The notes: generated by a model from the letters alone, not told the origin. A DNA stretch of 64,000 nucleotides from Phocoena phocoena (GCF_963924675.1 NC_089239.1:29783818-29847817), one strand, 5' to 3'. Positions 1 through 11,194 are shown, numbered from the stretch's first letter. Made by a program: numbers and translations.

Positions 1-70
1 CCTGCACAGTTAACCCAGGATGTCAGACAGCCCCGTTCAGTAAGCAGAGGCCACTTGACCATGGAAAACA

Positions 71-198
71 AATACTGTATATATACTATATATATATAAT
101 ATAAACTATATATAGTATATGCATATCTTATATAATATATGTAGTACACACATATTGTACTATAAATCGTACATAGTATATAGTAAACAGTATATTAA
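71..198. repeat. AT-dinucleotide-rich tract
   Basis: Dense TA/AT repeats with several self-complementary stretches, such as CTATATATAG and TATATATATA. It is a low-complexity tract that could form hairpins and is likely polymorphic. Confidence 0.85.
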
Positions 199-564
199 AC
201 TTGCATTTTCCAACCTTAAATATGTGTACTTCTCCTACCACAGTGAAACTTTAATCATCTCTGCCTTCCTTACAATAATGATATTAATAGATAATTAAAC
301 AATAGTAATCATCTTCTAGCAGTCTTAAATAGAAGGTTTAGTCAGCCTATCTGAATGCACAGAATTTGCTTCTAACACTAAACACAATCACGTTTCATGA
401 TTCAGGAGACAGCAAGGCAGTACAGGAATGGTGGGTTTGTTCCAATACTGTAGTAGAACATCGGCTGTGGATACAGTGGGAAGTTTTTTCTTTCCTTTAT
501 TGAACGAAGCTCTGGTTTGTTTGTTTGGATATACAGCTAAGGAGTGTTTTGCCACCACACATGA

Positions 565-565
<1 letters not shown>

Positions 566-609
<44 letters not shown>
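566..609. repeat. (CA)22 microsatellite
   Basis: Uninterrupted CA dinucleotide repeat of 44 bases. The open frame that runs through it is a product of the repeat and not a gene. Confidence 0.97.
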
Positions 610-612
<3 letters not shown>

Positions 613-2078
613 AGTCCCTGGCAGGGGTAGGGAAGGGGCTGACAGTCTGAGTTCATCTGAGCTTCTCACCATCAGTTTTTCCCATTGACAACAGTTTTGT
701 TTTTAGGAGCAAAACTGGATTGTTCCCTATACATCAGCTGATGAATACTTCTCCTACTTTATTAAAAGGATATAGTATTATTAATTATAAAGAAAGTAAA
801 GGATCTCAATTCAGGTTTACAGCTCCCAGCCTGTGCTTCTGTCGTTAAAAAAATAAGTAGGATTATGAGGAAATGTTTACATCCACTTAACAGGCATTAG
901 CTTTATTTTTCAAAACACTGTTTTAAAGCACAATAGACTTCGCAGTTGTTGATAACTTTAAAGTATTCATCAGTGTGAAATAACTGTTTATTTCCTTTCT
1001 CTGTTTCTTCTTATCGAGGGGAAAAAAAAAAAATCTGGTCTCCTAGCAAGATACAATCCATTTTGCTAAGTTATTTGTCAGTTTTAATAAAGTGTGTTTA
1101 CTGTCACGGGGGCAGAGGTTTGGAATAGTTGCAGGATTGGCAAGGGAATGTGACCTATAGTGTTTTATAGGTCATTGTGGTGTATTTGGTGTCCTAACTA
1201 TCACGATTTATCTTGTCCTTGTTTAACCGCTAACCAGAAAGTGAGCCTTCCCCGTGTTGCTCCATTCATGTCCCTCTGCGCTCATTCAGAATTCTGACAC
1301 TTCCTCTGCCTGGCAGACTAAAGGGGCAGAGTGGCATCTTTTGATGATGTGCGAAACAGCTTTCTTAGTCCAGGCTCCTGACGGATGCTAACCACTGAGA
1401 CGCTGAAATGCGTCTCATCTACCCTGAGGTTAACCAGAAACTTGGTCTTATTTTCCTTCTTGACAAGTTTTCTTAAAACCTTAAAAGTGTTTTGTGATTT
1501 TTTTTTCCCCTCCCATTTTTAGTGTTGATCAGGGAGAGAAAGGAAATACGGAATCATAAAAAGCAGCCCTAAAGAAAAGGAAATATGCAAAACACAGAAT
1601 GGTGCTTTTTCTTTCTGTCATAATCTATCAATAGGGGTTTGATTGTGATGTTGATCATTGTGGCTTATCTATCATCCCATTATATATTATTTTCTCCCTT
1701 ATGAGAAAAGCAGTGTTTATTATCACAGGTGACAAAACACAGGGATAAAAAACAAGCAGAGAGGTTACATTCAATCACTTTAGGTGGGTTTCATGTTTGC
1801 TTTTTTGCTTTCATTCCCAAGCCAGAGGCCAGTAAGCCAAGTGAGAGCACAAACTGACTTTCTCAGGTGCACGTTTCCCAAGAGGCCCCCAGGACAGGTG
1901 CTAAGCCCGTGAAGAGATAAACATGAAGTCATTCTTGGTGCCATTTAGCTAGATGGCTAAAGAAAGAATTCAGAAATACCATTGTGCTACTGTTCAAATA
2001 TTTACTGATTGAACCTGGAAAGGAAAAAATGTTGGTCACCTCATGTAGAATTCCTTGTCCTTTTCCTTCTTTAAACAG

Positions 2079-3046
2079 CGTCTCAGAGATCCAAAAGGAG
2101 GGGGTTATTTATCTAGGAAAGAAATACGAGCTCTGTATATGGAGTTTCAGGTATACCTAATGTGGGCTTCATTAAGCAAATACAATTTAGCGGTCTTGAT
2201 TTGGCAAAACATTCTTCTATGTTCCTCGACTGTTTATTTTACGAGACGACTTACCAGTCGGGCAGATTAGAATGTTTACTACGAATGACGTGTCTTTCAT
2301 CTCTCACCGTGGCCGTCAGCCCTGGCATTAACCGTGCCATGGGGGACATGACAACTCAGGGAGAAATGGGAAGTCAGAGTGAGCAGCTGTTGAGGATACG
2401 GTTTGTCTTCCAAATATTCGAACCTGTGTTGCTGCATACTTTTTAAGTTTAACAATATTATTTGCACATCTGTGAATTTTAGGAGATTTTTAAAAGCACC
2501 ACAGGGGACTTCTTAGGAAAAGAAAGAAATTACTGGAGAATTTGCTCAGAAGGGATAGTGCTTATAGATACGGCTGATGAGTTTCATATTACAGGGTGAG
2601 TCTTTTTGATGCGCATTTGTTGTTTTCTGTTCTTTGATTTGAAGCGACCCCTCTTGTTATACTGAATGCAGTGCCGAGGGCTTTCATTCATCTCAGCTCA
2701 GGACCAGAGTAATAACTGGGTCATTTCCTCTCTGAAGGTAGGAGAGCTAATGAGAAACACAGATTCGGAGCCAAGATCTATTCTGAGATTAAGATAAGGT
2801 GTCCTGACAGAAGGTTTATGGTGAAATGAAAGACAGGGGCAAAGTTTTGAATGAGGAGAATCAGCTTGTTGTTAAAGTTCCCATATGGCTTTAAACCGTC
2901 ACGTTCTCTGCTGTGTAAGCGCTGTGATGTGATGTCATTGTAATAGTTAATGATTAATCTATTTATTGCAATTTGTCTAAACCTCCTGCAGAATATATCG
3001 AGTCCACATCAAGCAAAATTCCAGGGTGATTTGGGGGTTTGTATAA
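2079..3046 (+). other. Three phase-compatible exon-like blocks (speculative antisense ORF)
   Basis: Block A (2079-2150) follows a pyrimidine tract ending AAACAG and precedes CAG|GTATAC. Block B (2483-2595) follows TTTTAG and ends at G|GTGAGT. Block C starts at 2992 after CTCCTGCAG and stops at TAA 3044-3046. Read together they stay open for about 79 codons. Block A contains DPKGGGYLSRKE, whose D1, G6, L8 and E12 fit an EF-hand loop, although positions 3 and 5 are atypical. I recognise no homologue. No start exon was found, and chance could produce this in a region this size. Confidence 0.15.
2946..2958 (+). promoter_or_regulatory. HNF1-like palindrome in ANGPT2 intron 1
   Basis: GTTAATGATTAAT matches the HNF1 consensus GTTAATNATTAAC at all but the last base. 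It is isolated and may be chance. Confidence 0.25.
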
Positions 3047-3880
3047 ATAGCTTTACATGTGAAAACGATGGCTTGTAAAAGCAAAACTGAGGTTTCAGTG
3101 TCCTATTTGAGTTAAACTCTCTATAAAAAGCCTGCAACAGTGGGATCGTGGTAACCCCGTGAACACGACCGTCTTGTCACGGCGTAACTGCAGCAAAATG
3201 CCCTGCACGCCTGCCCCACGAGGGGTCACTTTCAAAGCCCGTGGTGGAACTGAAGGGGCCGCAGCGCCCAATCCCCTCAGACGCCTGGAAAACCCACCCC
3301 TACCGACAAATGACAAACCCTCGGGATAAAGCCCCCCGGGTTCTGAGAGATGGAAGGTCTGCTTTATTTAATTTCCTCTTGTTTACCAAGAGCCCCAACC
3401 TATTTTAGTAAATAAATTCAGGAAATTGGTAAAGCACTTCACTCCATCCGTTATGGATCAGTAACTAACGTGATTGTCACGTTTTTCCTGGCTCCGTCTC
3501 TGCCCTTGCTCACAGCTTCCCTCCCGTGCCCGCAACCGGTTCTATAACGTCCCTGGTAAAGGATATCACCGAGTTGAAAGTACTTGCACAAACAAAACAG
3601 CCTACACGTTGTGCAGAGAAGTGCGCTTCCTCCGTGCATAAGGATTCCCGACTTTAGAGACTTCCCTCCATTGATCCTGGCACTCCCTTCCAGTAATCCT
3701 TGTCACTTTTCACCCCCGACCACTTTACGCGGCAGGACAGACTACAGCAAGTGGCAGCTCATTCAGAGGCGTCAGCCACCAGCTCTCTCCCAAGCTCATC
3801 GCCCCCCTTCCCACCCCGCCAGGCTGGTTGTTCAGCCCGAGCCGGTCGGAGCTGTGCACGAGGGAGTGGTGGCTCCCTAC

Positions 3881-4168
3881 CTTCATGAGCCACTGGGTGT
3901 TGTTCTCCATGATGTTCTCCAGCAGCTGGAGCCTCTGCACGGAGTCGTCGTAGTCGAGCGGCGCATCCCGCTGCACGGCGTTGGGCACGTAGGCGCTGGA
4001 GGGCGAGCGGCAGTTGTCCATCTCCGGCAGGAGGAACGTGTAGCTGCAGGAGCCGTGCTGAACCTGATACTGCCTCTTCCCGATGCTGTCCATGCTCTTC
4101 CGAAAGTTGCTATAGGCTGCGGCTAAGAGCAGATCACAGCTCAGAGTAAAGAAAACAAGCTGCCACAT
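3881..4168 (-). CDS. ANGPT2: ANGPT2 (angiopoietin-2) coding exon 1, N-terminal 96 codons
   Basis: Angiopoietin-2 is a secreted ligand of the endothelial TIE2 receptor that usually antagonises angiopoietin-1 and destabilises vessels. This exon encodes residues 1-96. It begins MWQLVFFTLS, a hydrophobic signal peptide of about 18 residues ending LAAA before Tyr19. The block around QYQVQHGSCSYTFLLPEM matches the family's N-terminal superclustering segment, with Cys41 and Cys53 both kept. NNT at residues 89-91 keeps an N-glycosylation sequon. From about residue 75 the sequence enters the coiled coil. The exon ends after TQWLMK in phase 0 at a GT donor (3879-3880 on the plus strand), where the family's first intron lies. 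The ATG at 4166-4168 has A at -3. Reading runs open upstream to 4213, but only from a TTG, so the family-conserved ATG is chosen. The other exons, including the fibrinogen-like domain, lie left of the window. The identification is secure. Confidence 0.97.
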
Positions 4169-4500
4169 TCTTTCTTTCTGTGGGTAATAAACCACCAGCT
4201 CAGCAAACTTCAAGGCGCATGAGACTCCCGGGCGCTAAGCTGCCGTCTCAGACACGGGGCTCTGCGGCCATGGCTCAGGGTCCATCAGTGAAAGTCTCCT
4301 CTTCCCTCCTTTCCCAGCAGTGACCTTGATTTCTAGTGCCGTCTTCTCCCCGGTCCCGCAGCCAGCTGTCAGATCGCAGGAGGAAGAATAATCCTCCCTC
4401 GTGAGGGCTGCATTCGCCTTACGGATCAGCCTCAATGCTCCTTTGTCTCTCTTCCCCCAGATTCTGCGGTGTCAGGATCCGAATCAATCACTTTCCTTTC
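4169..4500 (-). promoter_or_regulatory. ANGPT2: ANGPT2 5' leader (untranslated part of exon 1) with upstream ORFs
   Basis: This stretch runs upstream of the ANGPT2 start codon and resembles, from memory, the human ANGPT2 leader over about 300 bases (for example GACTTTCACTGATGGACCC and GACGGCAGC). Four short upstream ORFs can be read on the minus strand: 4369-4413 (14 codons), 4235-4285 (16 codons), 4248-4271 (7 codons, out of frame with the previous one) and 4200-4220 (6 codons, ending 31 bases before the main ATG). The last has a poor start context (C at -3). The exact transcription start is not visible, so which uORFs are in the mRNA is inferred. They could lower translation and favour leaky scanning. 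Confidence 0.7.
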
Positions 4501-4640
4501 CTTATATGATAAGTTGATAACAGCAGCCAGACATGTGTAGCTGGCTGCTCCGCCCTCCCGGCTTGTCCCTTATCTTCCTGTAGGGGGGTCACTAGCCAGG
4601 CCACAGGAAAAATCTCTGCATGATGTGTACTGTCCAACCA
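4490..4640 (-). promoter_or_regulatory. ANGPT2: Likely ANGPT2 core promoter with GATA and ETS motif cluster
   Basis: Seen: TGATAAG at 4507-4513, TGATAA at 4515-4520 and AGATAAG (minus) at 4569-4575 are GATA-type sites. TTCC runs at 4491-4500 and TTCCTG at 4575-4580 give GGAA (ETS) cores on the minus strand. ATATAAG (minus, 4501-4507) is a TATA-like element. The region is not a CpG island. Endothelial genes, ANGPT2 among them, are known ETS and GATA targets. Assigning these particular sites is inference from position, about 330-410 bases upstream of the start codon. Confidence 0.55.
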
Positions 4641-5811
4641 GGACTGTATGCTGCAGAAACCCTCTGGGAAAAAGCGATCAGTTACAGGACCCCTGGGTAT
4701 TTCAGAGGCACCACCCTAATTGAGTATTTCCTAGAGAGAGCTTGTCGGTCTCTTGTGTCTGAAACTGATTTCACAGTGCTAAGCTGGTAAAATATCTGGG
4801 GCAATAACTTTAAAGTACAATGAAAGTTCCTGTTTTTTCCTTTAGGAATAAAAATACTACAAATATGTCAGGACTTTGGTTTATTTTTGTTATTACAAAC
4901 AAAGAGGAAGAGGTCTCGCTCTGGTAAACGCTTTGCCTTTTCATAGGGAGAACAGTTTCGTTGGTATTACTTGATTTGTGAACCATTAGCCAAGTATGCA
5001 AAACTTTCATCTTAAAACAGTGGGATAGCAACCTCTCGCTTTATTAAATCGTGTTAGGAAAGTCAGTTTCTGAGCTCTGACATTTCATCTTTTAAGCAAA
5101 ATATCCACTTCAGTATTCAACGTAAACTTAAAATATACTGGACTGATCAATGGCCCGCTAAATTATAATCCACAGAGAAATCAGAATTTAAATAAGAGGA
5201 GGCTGAGAGAGGCATACCTAAACTTCTCCTTCCTCAGGTCAGGATTTGCTCAAATCCCGTCATTTTGTAACACATTATCCAGGATCAATTACATCAGTCC
5301 CGCTCAGTGTGGGACTCAGGCGAATCACTTCTTTTTAGTTAAGCTATAAAGTCCTCATCTGTCAAATTCAAGGGTTGCAGTAACTCCCAAGATTTTTCTG
5401 TTTCAATTCTGTGGCTCCATAAACCCTCCAGGGTACTTCCTTCAATGGCTAAAGCTTAACGCTTCGAAGATTGAAAGTGTGCTTACTCACCAGCCAGCTT
5501 GTGCAAGGAGGCAGCCGGCGGGGCGGGGGCGGGGGGGACGGCTTGGAGCCCTTGCGGTGGTCTCTTAACGCCTCAGTGCACAAGGTTTCTCTCCAGGCAG
5601 CGGCAGCCTGTTCAGCACTGACCTGATGGACCTCATCCATCCATAAATCCAGGGTCAGTCTAATCGTGCAAGATCAGATTTCAGGGGACTTTATGATTTT
5701 AATTCTTGGATGACTGAGATTTGTATAGTGAATTGTTTCAAGAGACCTAATAATTGTACCTTTAAAAACGTCCCTCCTGTGCACGGCCTGGCTCCGAGGT
5801 TACCTCCAGAG
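4641..5811. other. Unique upstream flank of ANGPT2
   Basis: No gene or recognisable transposon is seen. The only distinctive element is a G-rich run at about 5518-5538 (runs of 4, 5 and 7 G separated by single C), which could form a G-quadruplex on the plus strand. Confidence 0.6.
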
Positions 5812-6095
5812 CACGGGTTCTTGACCCAAGGTCCCGGACAGAATTCTTGGGGTCCACGAACTTTGACAGGAAAAAGACATCTTTATTTTTCACTGAAGTC
5901 TCACTGAAATATAGCCCTTCTTTTAGCTGTGAATAGGTCAGAAACAACAGTGGTCAATAGCTATGGCTTTCTCACAAATAGGAATTGCAGATGTTTTTAT
6001 TACGATATCTCAAGCTATTACGTGCACTCAGCACTACATTGTCATTTGATCTATCCCAAGATCCTGTTATTTAATCTCCAAATAAAACAGCCCGT
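5812..6095. repeat. Old interspersed repeat, probably a DNA-transposon remnant
   Basis: The stretch from GGGTTCTTGACCCAAGGTCC onward, through GGGGTCCACGAACTTTGACA and the following AT-rich part, resembles a widespread mammalian repeat whose copies start GGGTTCTTAACCTGGGGTCC. I cannot name the family with certainty. Confidence 0.45.
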
Positions 6096-6229
6096 GTCAT
6101 TTTCTGAGAAGGAGTTTGTAGACTTCCCTAGACTCTCAAAGGGCTCAGTGGCTCAGGAAAGCTAGAACCTGATTCTGGCACATGGTTTCCACTAAAGGAA
6201 CGAATTAAAGAAGATATACTCACTCAGAC

Positions 6230-6375
6230 TGCTAACTGTAGGCGGACGCATGTAGGATTTGAAGACGGGACCAGTGTTAGAACCCTGATTCACTGAGATC
6301 TGAAGCAAATGCTTAACTTCTCTAAGTCTCAATGTCCCTACTTGTGAAATGAGATGATTCTTTCTCAGTAGCACC
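6230..6375 (+). repeat. MIR remnant
   Basis: The order matches the MIR core: a CAAATGCTTAACTTCTCTAAGTC segment, then a GTGAAATGAGATGATTC segment. It is diverged and incomplete. The flanks up to 6908 are unique, with no gene seen. Confidence 0.5.
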
Positions 6376-6908
6376 TTTAGAGTTATAATGATATGGAATA
6401 ATGCATGTTACTTAGGAATACTACTTTCCTTTCTTTATCAGCACCTCCCATTAAATGAAAATCAGCTCTCGCACCATCCGATATTATAACTGTGTTACTC
6501 TCTGGCTGAACATGAAGCAGAAACATGGGGTGCACCTTTTTTCTTCTAAGTTTCTTCCTCGTTTGAAAGCGCATAGTATTAGGCATTAGTATTGCATATG
6601 TGGTTTTAAAAATCATCCGTCAGATAAAAATCATCCGGGCAGATATGGTGGTTTAAAAAGAAGCCACAGGAAGAGCGTGTACCACAAATGCTCCTTGTCT
6701 TCTGGGTACTGGGGAACATGACAGAATGTCAGACATAGATAAGCAAATAGAGGGAGGGAGACCCCCTCACCAACGGGCTGTGGTGAGAACACCCCGCAGG
6801 AAGGCAGCATCGCCTCCAAGGGCACTGGTCCTGCAGGCAGTTGGCTAGGATGTTCCTTACCCATCCTCTCAAGGCCAGACGTGTGGTGAGCAGTGCTCTT
6901 TGGAGGCA

Positions 6909-7339
6909 CCTAAATGGGAATTCTTTTTTTTTTTTTAAATACTCTACTAATAGACACTGGATAATCTATGTGCTAAATGTGATGATTTATTCTTTCCAGA
7001 TTTGTAATAGGATTTTTGTGTGTGTGTGTTGGGGGTAGGAGTTTATTAATTAATTTATTTTTGCTGTGTTGGGTCTTCGTCTCTGTGTGAGGGCTATCTC
7101 CATTTGTGGCAAGCGGGGGCCACTCTTCTTCGCGGTGTGCCGGCCTCTCACTATTGCGGCCTCTCTTGTTGAGTAGCACAGGCTCCAGACGCGCAGGCTC
7201 AGTAGTTGTGGCTCACGGGCCTAGTTGCTCCACAGCATGTGGGATCCTCCCAGACCAGGGCTTGAACCCGTGTCCCCTGCATTAGCAGGCAGATTCTCAA
7301 CCACTGCGCCACCAGGGAAGCCCCTAAATGGGAATTCTT
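6909..7339 (-). mobile_element. CHR-type SINE (minus) with 3' read-through tail and 17-bp TSD
   Basis: The insertion is bounded by a 17-base direct repeat CCTAAATGGGAATTCTT at 6909-6925 and 7323-7339. The SINE head, the complement of GGGCTTCCCTGG, is at about 7311-7322 and its body reaches about 7041, where a (TTTA)n-type tail appears. About 100 bases of unrelated sequence (6937-7040, with a short TG repeat) follow before the real poly-A end (T-run 6924-6936). The duplication encloses everything, so the extra sequence arrived with the SINE. The extra segment contains no TTTT on the transcribed strand, as expected if RNA polymerase III read through. Confidence 0.88.
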
Positions 7340-7371
7340 ACCTAGGAGTTGGGGGGGAGGCTCTAGCTAGA

Positions 7372-7682
7372 CCAGGGCTTGGCAAACGTTCTCTGTAAAG
7401 GGTCAGATAGTAAATATTTCAGGTTTGCGGGCCACACGGGCTCTGTCACAACGACTCGAGTCTGCCGTCATAGCGTAAAAGCAGCTGGAGACAATCCACA
7501 AACGATGGGAGGTGGCTGTGTTCCAACAAAGTTTTATTCGTGGACACTGAAATTTGAATTTATTATAATTTTGACATCATGAAATAGTGTCTGGATTTTT
7601 GTCAGCCTTTTAAAAATGCGAAAACCATTCTTAGCTCACTGGCCGTTCCAAAGGGACCACGGGCTGTAGTCGGCCAACCAGA
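7372..7682. mobile_element. hAT-like DNA transposon remnant
   Basis: The core TCTGTAAAGGGTCAGATAG followed by TAAATATTTCAGGTTTGCGG and, later, GTGTTCCAACAAAGTTTTATT matches a common non-autonomous mammalian hAT-type repeat. The right end CGGCCAACCAG mirrors the left TTGGCAAACG. Family name not assigned. Confidence 0.7.
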
Positions 7683-9702
7683 GGGAGTCGTCAGGGGCTG
7701 TGACATGGTTGCAAGGCCACTCTCAAGGCACAGCCGGTGTAAACAGGGAGCCTCCCATGTCTCGAGCACCGCCCGGCTTCTTCAAGAGTTGAGGAGTATG
7801 AGACAGGCCAAGGAAAAGGGACTTAGGGAAGGGGCAGGAACGTTTGACCACAAAGACGGTGCCACTTCGAATCTGGATCTAAACTGTAAGACGAGGCAGA
7901 TGCACTAGGAGAACTGACCCCAGGGTACACATCCCACCTGTGCAGGGCCAGCGCGGGCAGGGCCCCAAGCACAAGCCGATGCCTTCCGTAGTCAGGGCTG
8001 GGCACGGTGCCGGAACGAGGCGTCACTGAGGAAGCATAGAGGAGATGCGCCAGTCCGCTGTGGCCAATGTGGGAGAACCAGCAGGAGACCCCAGACGGGG
8101 GCGGAGCGGGGGCTCTGAGGGCAGACAGGCGGGAAGACCGCCCCACCTCGGTTACGGACCCGCCCCCCATACTTGTTTGTTTCCTAAGCACCAGGCAACC
8201 AGCAGCTGCAGGCTGCTTCCATCCAGGCCTAGGGATGGAGGCTAAACACAGCCTTGACTGTGGTTCTCAGAGCTGTTCAGTTTCAAAGAGAATCTTGAGT
8301 TTCGTTCAGTGACTTGCTGACAGGACCGCTAAAGGCAGATGGGGCTATAAAACGAGAAATATTATCACAGCCTTCCCCAAAGCTGCCTTCCTGCCCAGCC
8401 AATGTTTTTTTTTTTGTCCAAACAGCTCTGCCGAACAGCTGTGTGTGGTGCTGTTTATTTTCTTAATAACGTTTGTTTTCTCCCCCGTACTGTATGTCAT
8501 CAGCTGACATTTCGGAGGCTCCCATTTAATCACCTTAGCACGCACGGCCTCAAGTTCTCCTTTTACGCTTTGCCATCGTGAGGTAAATCTTCATTTGATG
8601 GCACCAAAAAGACCACGTGACCCTGTTCCCGGAAAGAAAGAGGTCAGCCTTACAGAGAACTTTGACGAAGACCCCTCTGCTTCAGTGCCCTGTTGAACAG
8701 AAGGCTTAACGTGTGGCGAAAGCCCAAGCATCTCCCACTGGTCATGGCCCCAAAAATGTAGGTCAGATGTCGACATGCATCCACTTCTGTCTGGATCACG
8801 GCATCCAACTGACCCCAACCTTCCGGAGGCTCCAGGTCACCCAGAGCCACCTGTGAGGCTCTCTCTGTGTAAGGGTGGCCCTGGAAACCAGAAACCAAGA
8901 TATGGTGCCAACTGTAAAGCAGTGCAAAGTGGGGCAGCCCCCAAGGCGTGGAGCACCGAACAGGATTTGGGGAGGCCTGCGTGCTTCTGCTCTTTCCAGG
9001 GAGCCATTTTAATACTCAGTATCTACCGGAATACGTCTACGGCTGGACGAAGGAAGCGACGCAGGTGGACCGGCTGGCCCGGGGAGGCGGGGCTGAGGGC
9101 GTTCCTGCCTTCTGAGGAGCCAGCATAGTGGCAGCTGTCCCCGTTGAAAGCCTGTAGCTAATTGGAAAATACGGAGTCGCCACTCAGGCGTCCTTGGAGA
9201 GGCACGCTGGTCTTCCGCATCTATTGACGTTCTGTGCCAGGGTCTTTCTGCATCGCATCTGGGCACGTCCCCGGACTCGGTCTCACACCTGCCCGGTCAC
9301 CATCACGCAGCGCAGTGACCGCCGTCCTGTCACCACTGGCCGCAGGCCTTGGAGCCAGTGATTGGGGCCAGCTCTAGGGCCGGCACGGGCTTAAGTTCTG
9401 GAAAGTGCTGCGTTGATGTAGGAGGAGCCCTCAGTGCCAAAATACCCCACGAAGTGAGGCTGGGGCGCTCTTGGGTTTTGGCTGTTTTCAGACTGTCGGG
9501 CTACTTGGGGCTCCAGGCCCCTGGCAGGCTGGGGCTGGTGGGGGTTTAGAGGCATCTCACTCATCTGCCTCCCTGTTCCGGCCTCTTTAAAATTGGCTAA
9601 ATTAGATCAACATGTTTACAACTTAGTGTGCCGTGCACGGGGAAACCATTAGGAAGTTCACTGGACATAAAATTGTTGCTAAAGAAGAAGTTATTCTTGC
9701 TA
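7683..9702. other. Unique sequence, no gene recognised
   Basis: Moderately GC-rich with a small CpG cluster around 8085-8170. Open frames on both strands lack homology, splice context or conserved start context. No clear transposon seen. Confidence 0.55.
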
Positions 9703-9703
9703 C

Positions 9704-9845
9704 TTTTTTTTTTTTTTTTTTCCGAACTGTGGGCAGCAATGAATGAGAGCTGAAGAAGCAGCAGCCACAATGGGTGAAAAGGAAAGAAAGGCAAAGGAGG
9801 GAGGGAGGAAGGAAGAGGGGAAGGGGAAAGGAAAAGGAAAAAATG
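9704..9845. repeat. Poly-T run (18 T) and purine-rich GGAA/GGGA tract
   Basis: A T-run spans 9704-9721. From about 9776 to 9845 the plus strand is nearly pure purine (AAAG, GGGA and GGAA repeats). It is low complexity, polymorphism-prone and able to adopt triplex-type structure. Confidence 0.85.
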
Positions 9846-11194
9846 AGTATTTCAGCTTCCGAAAGCAGGCTCCCTCCGTGGTGATTCACAGAAGAGCCCT
9901 TTCCACTACATTCTGATGTTAGTCGAACTGAACCTGAAGAACCGCAGGTGGCGTCTGGAGCCGTTTTGTAGAAGCTTTGGTGTGGCCTCTCCCCAGAGCT
10001 ACTGACCGTGTGGAACCGATATTAAACCCTGAGTCTGGCGGGCTGCAAAGGAGAATCCCCAGCCGTGGGATTTGAAAACAGTACCAAAGAGAAAGCCCCT
10101 TAAAGTTACTGTAAAAACAGGAAAAAGAGTAAAAGCGTAAATATCAACACACACACGTGTAGCCGTGGAAGGTAAACCTTGCCCCTACGATGGACGTGGA
10201 AACCACGGCTCCGTGAGGCAAGATGACAAGGATTCCGTCAGACTTGCTTGTGCCTTTCTTTTACATTCATGGATTTAAGGAGAATTTAAAGCAATGGGTT
10301 TCTTTACCCTGCTTTTACCATGGCAAAGATCAACCTTTGGAGACGCTGGCTGTCGCCTTTGTGCTGCCCAAACACACACCCCGGAGACAGAACCCAATTC
10401 ACTGCCAGACCTTTGGTGGCCTTTCACCACATGCCCGCTTCAGTATCCTGGACCCGTGGCATCTGTGAGCGGGATAGTCCGCTCAGAAGTGCACACAGCA
10501 ATGCAGACTTGAAGTCAGATTGAGCTCCCTGAGGACGGAATCTCTGGAAATCCAGCCTCCTGTCTGCCTGCATTAGTTGTGCTTTATATATCCATTCTTG
10601 CCACCTTTCTGATTTTCTGGCGTTGACAGTTTTTTTCTTTCTTTGCCTCTTTAATTTCATCTGTTGTAGCTGGCTACAAGAGTGTGATATACCTCTGAGA
10701 ATACATAGTTTCTGAAATGAAGTATGATGCCTAGTTTAGCACAGTTCCCTGTGCTAGTTGCAATTAAACACACATAGCGTTTGCCATAAAATAGCTGGCC
10801 CGTTCTATTTAGAGGAAAATTGTCGTCCACTTAGAATAGGGCATTGGCTCCATAGAATTCACCTTTACAGGAGGTGAGGAAATGTATATTTTGTTAAAAT
10901 AAGTGTCTGCCTGCCAGAGGAGGAGAAAAAGCCTTTGCCAGATGTGTTTTCAGGCAATTTCCTTTCCTGGGAAACAGCCATTTCCCCTGCATGACCCTCG
11001 TGTTTTCATTCTCGGAGCAGACAGAGTAAGTGCCGGGCAGTAAAGGGCAGAGGCCTAGATACCATCGCCTTATCTGGGACAATTATCTTCCTTCTCGCAG
11101 CTGCGTAACTTCTGTTTGACAGGGAACCATAGAAATCTACGTGTCAGGGGTTAGTATTGATGGAAGAATCAGAGTTAACATGGAGAAAAATCTT

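Larger units (their letters stand above)
1..3880 (-). other. ANGPT2: ANGPT2 intron 1, 5' portion (continues beyond the left edge)
   Basis: This is the intron that follows the exon 1 donor at 3879-3880. It holds an AT-rich tract, a CA microsatellite and otherwise mostly unique, AT-rich sequence with no clear transposon. A set of weak exon-like blocks on the opposite strand (2079-3046) is listed separately. Proximal intron 1 often carries enhancers in endothelial genes, but nothing here proves one. Confidence 0.85.

Noticed and set aside
428..688. 86-codon frame with a His/Thr repeat
   Set aside because: Generated by the CA microsatellite.
3036..3050. TATA-box-like GTATAAATAG in ANGPT2 intron 1
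   Set aside because: Common by chance in AT-rich DNA, with no start-site context downstream.
3584..4126. 180-codon plus-strand open frame
   Set aside because: It is the antisense shadow of ANGPT2 exon 1, whose minus-strand translation is clearly the real protein.
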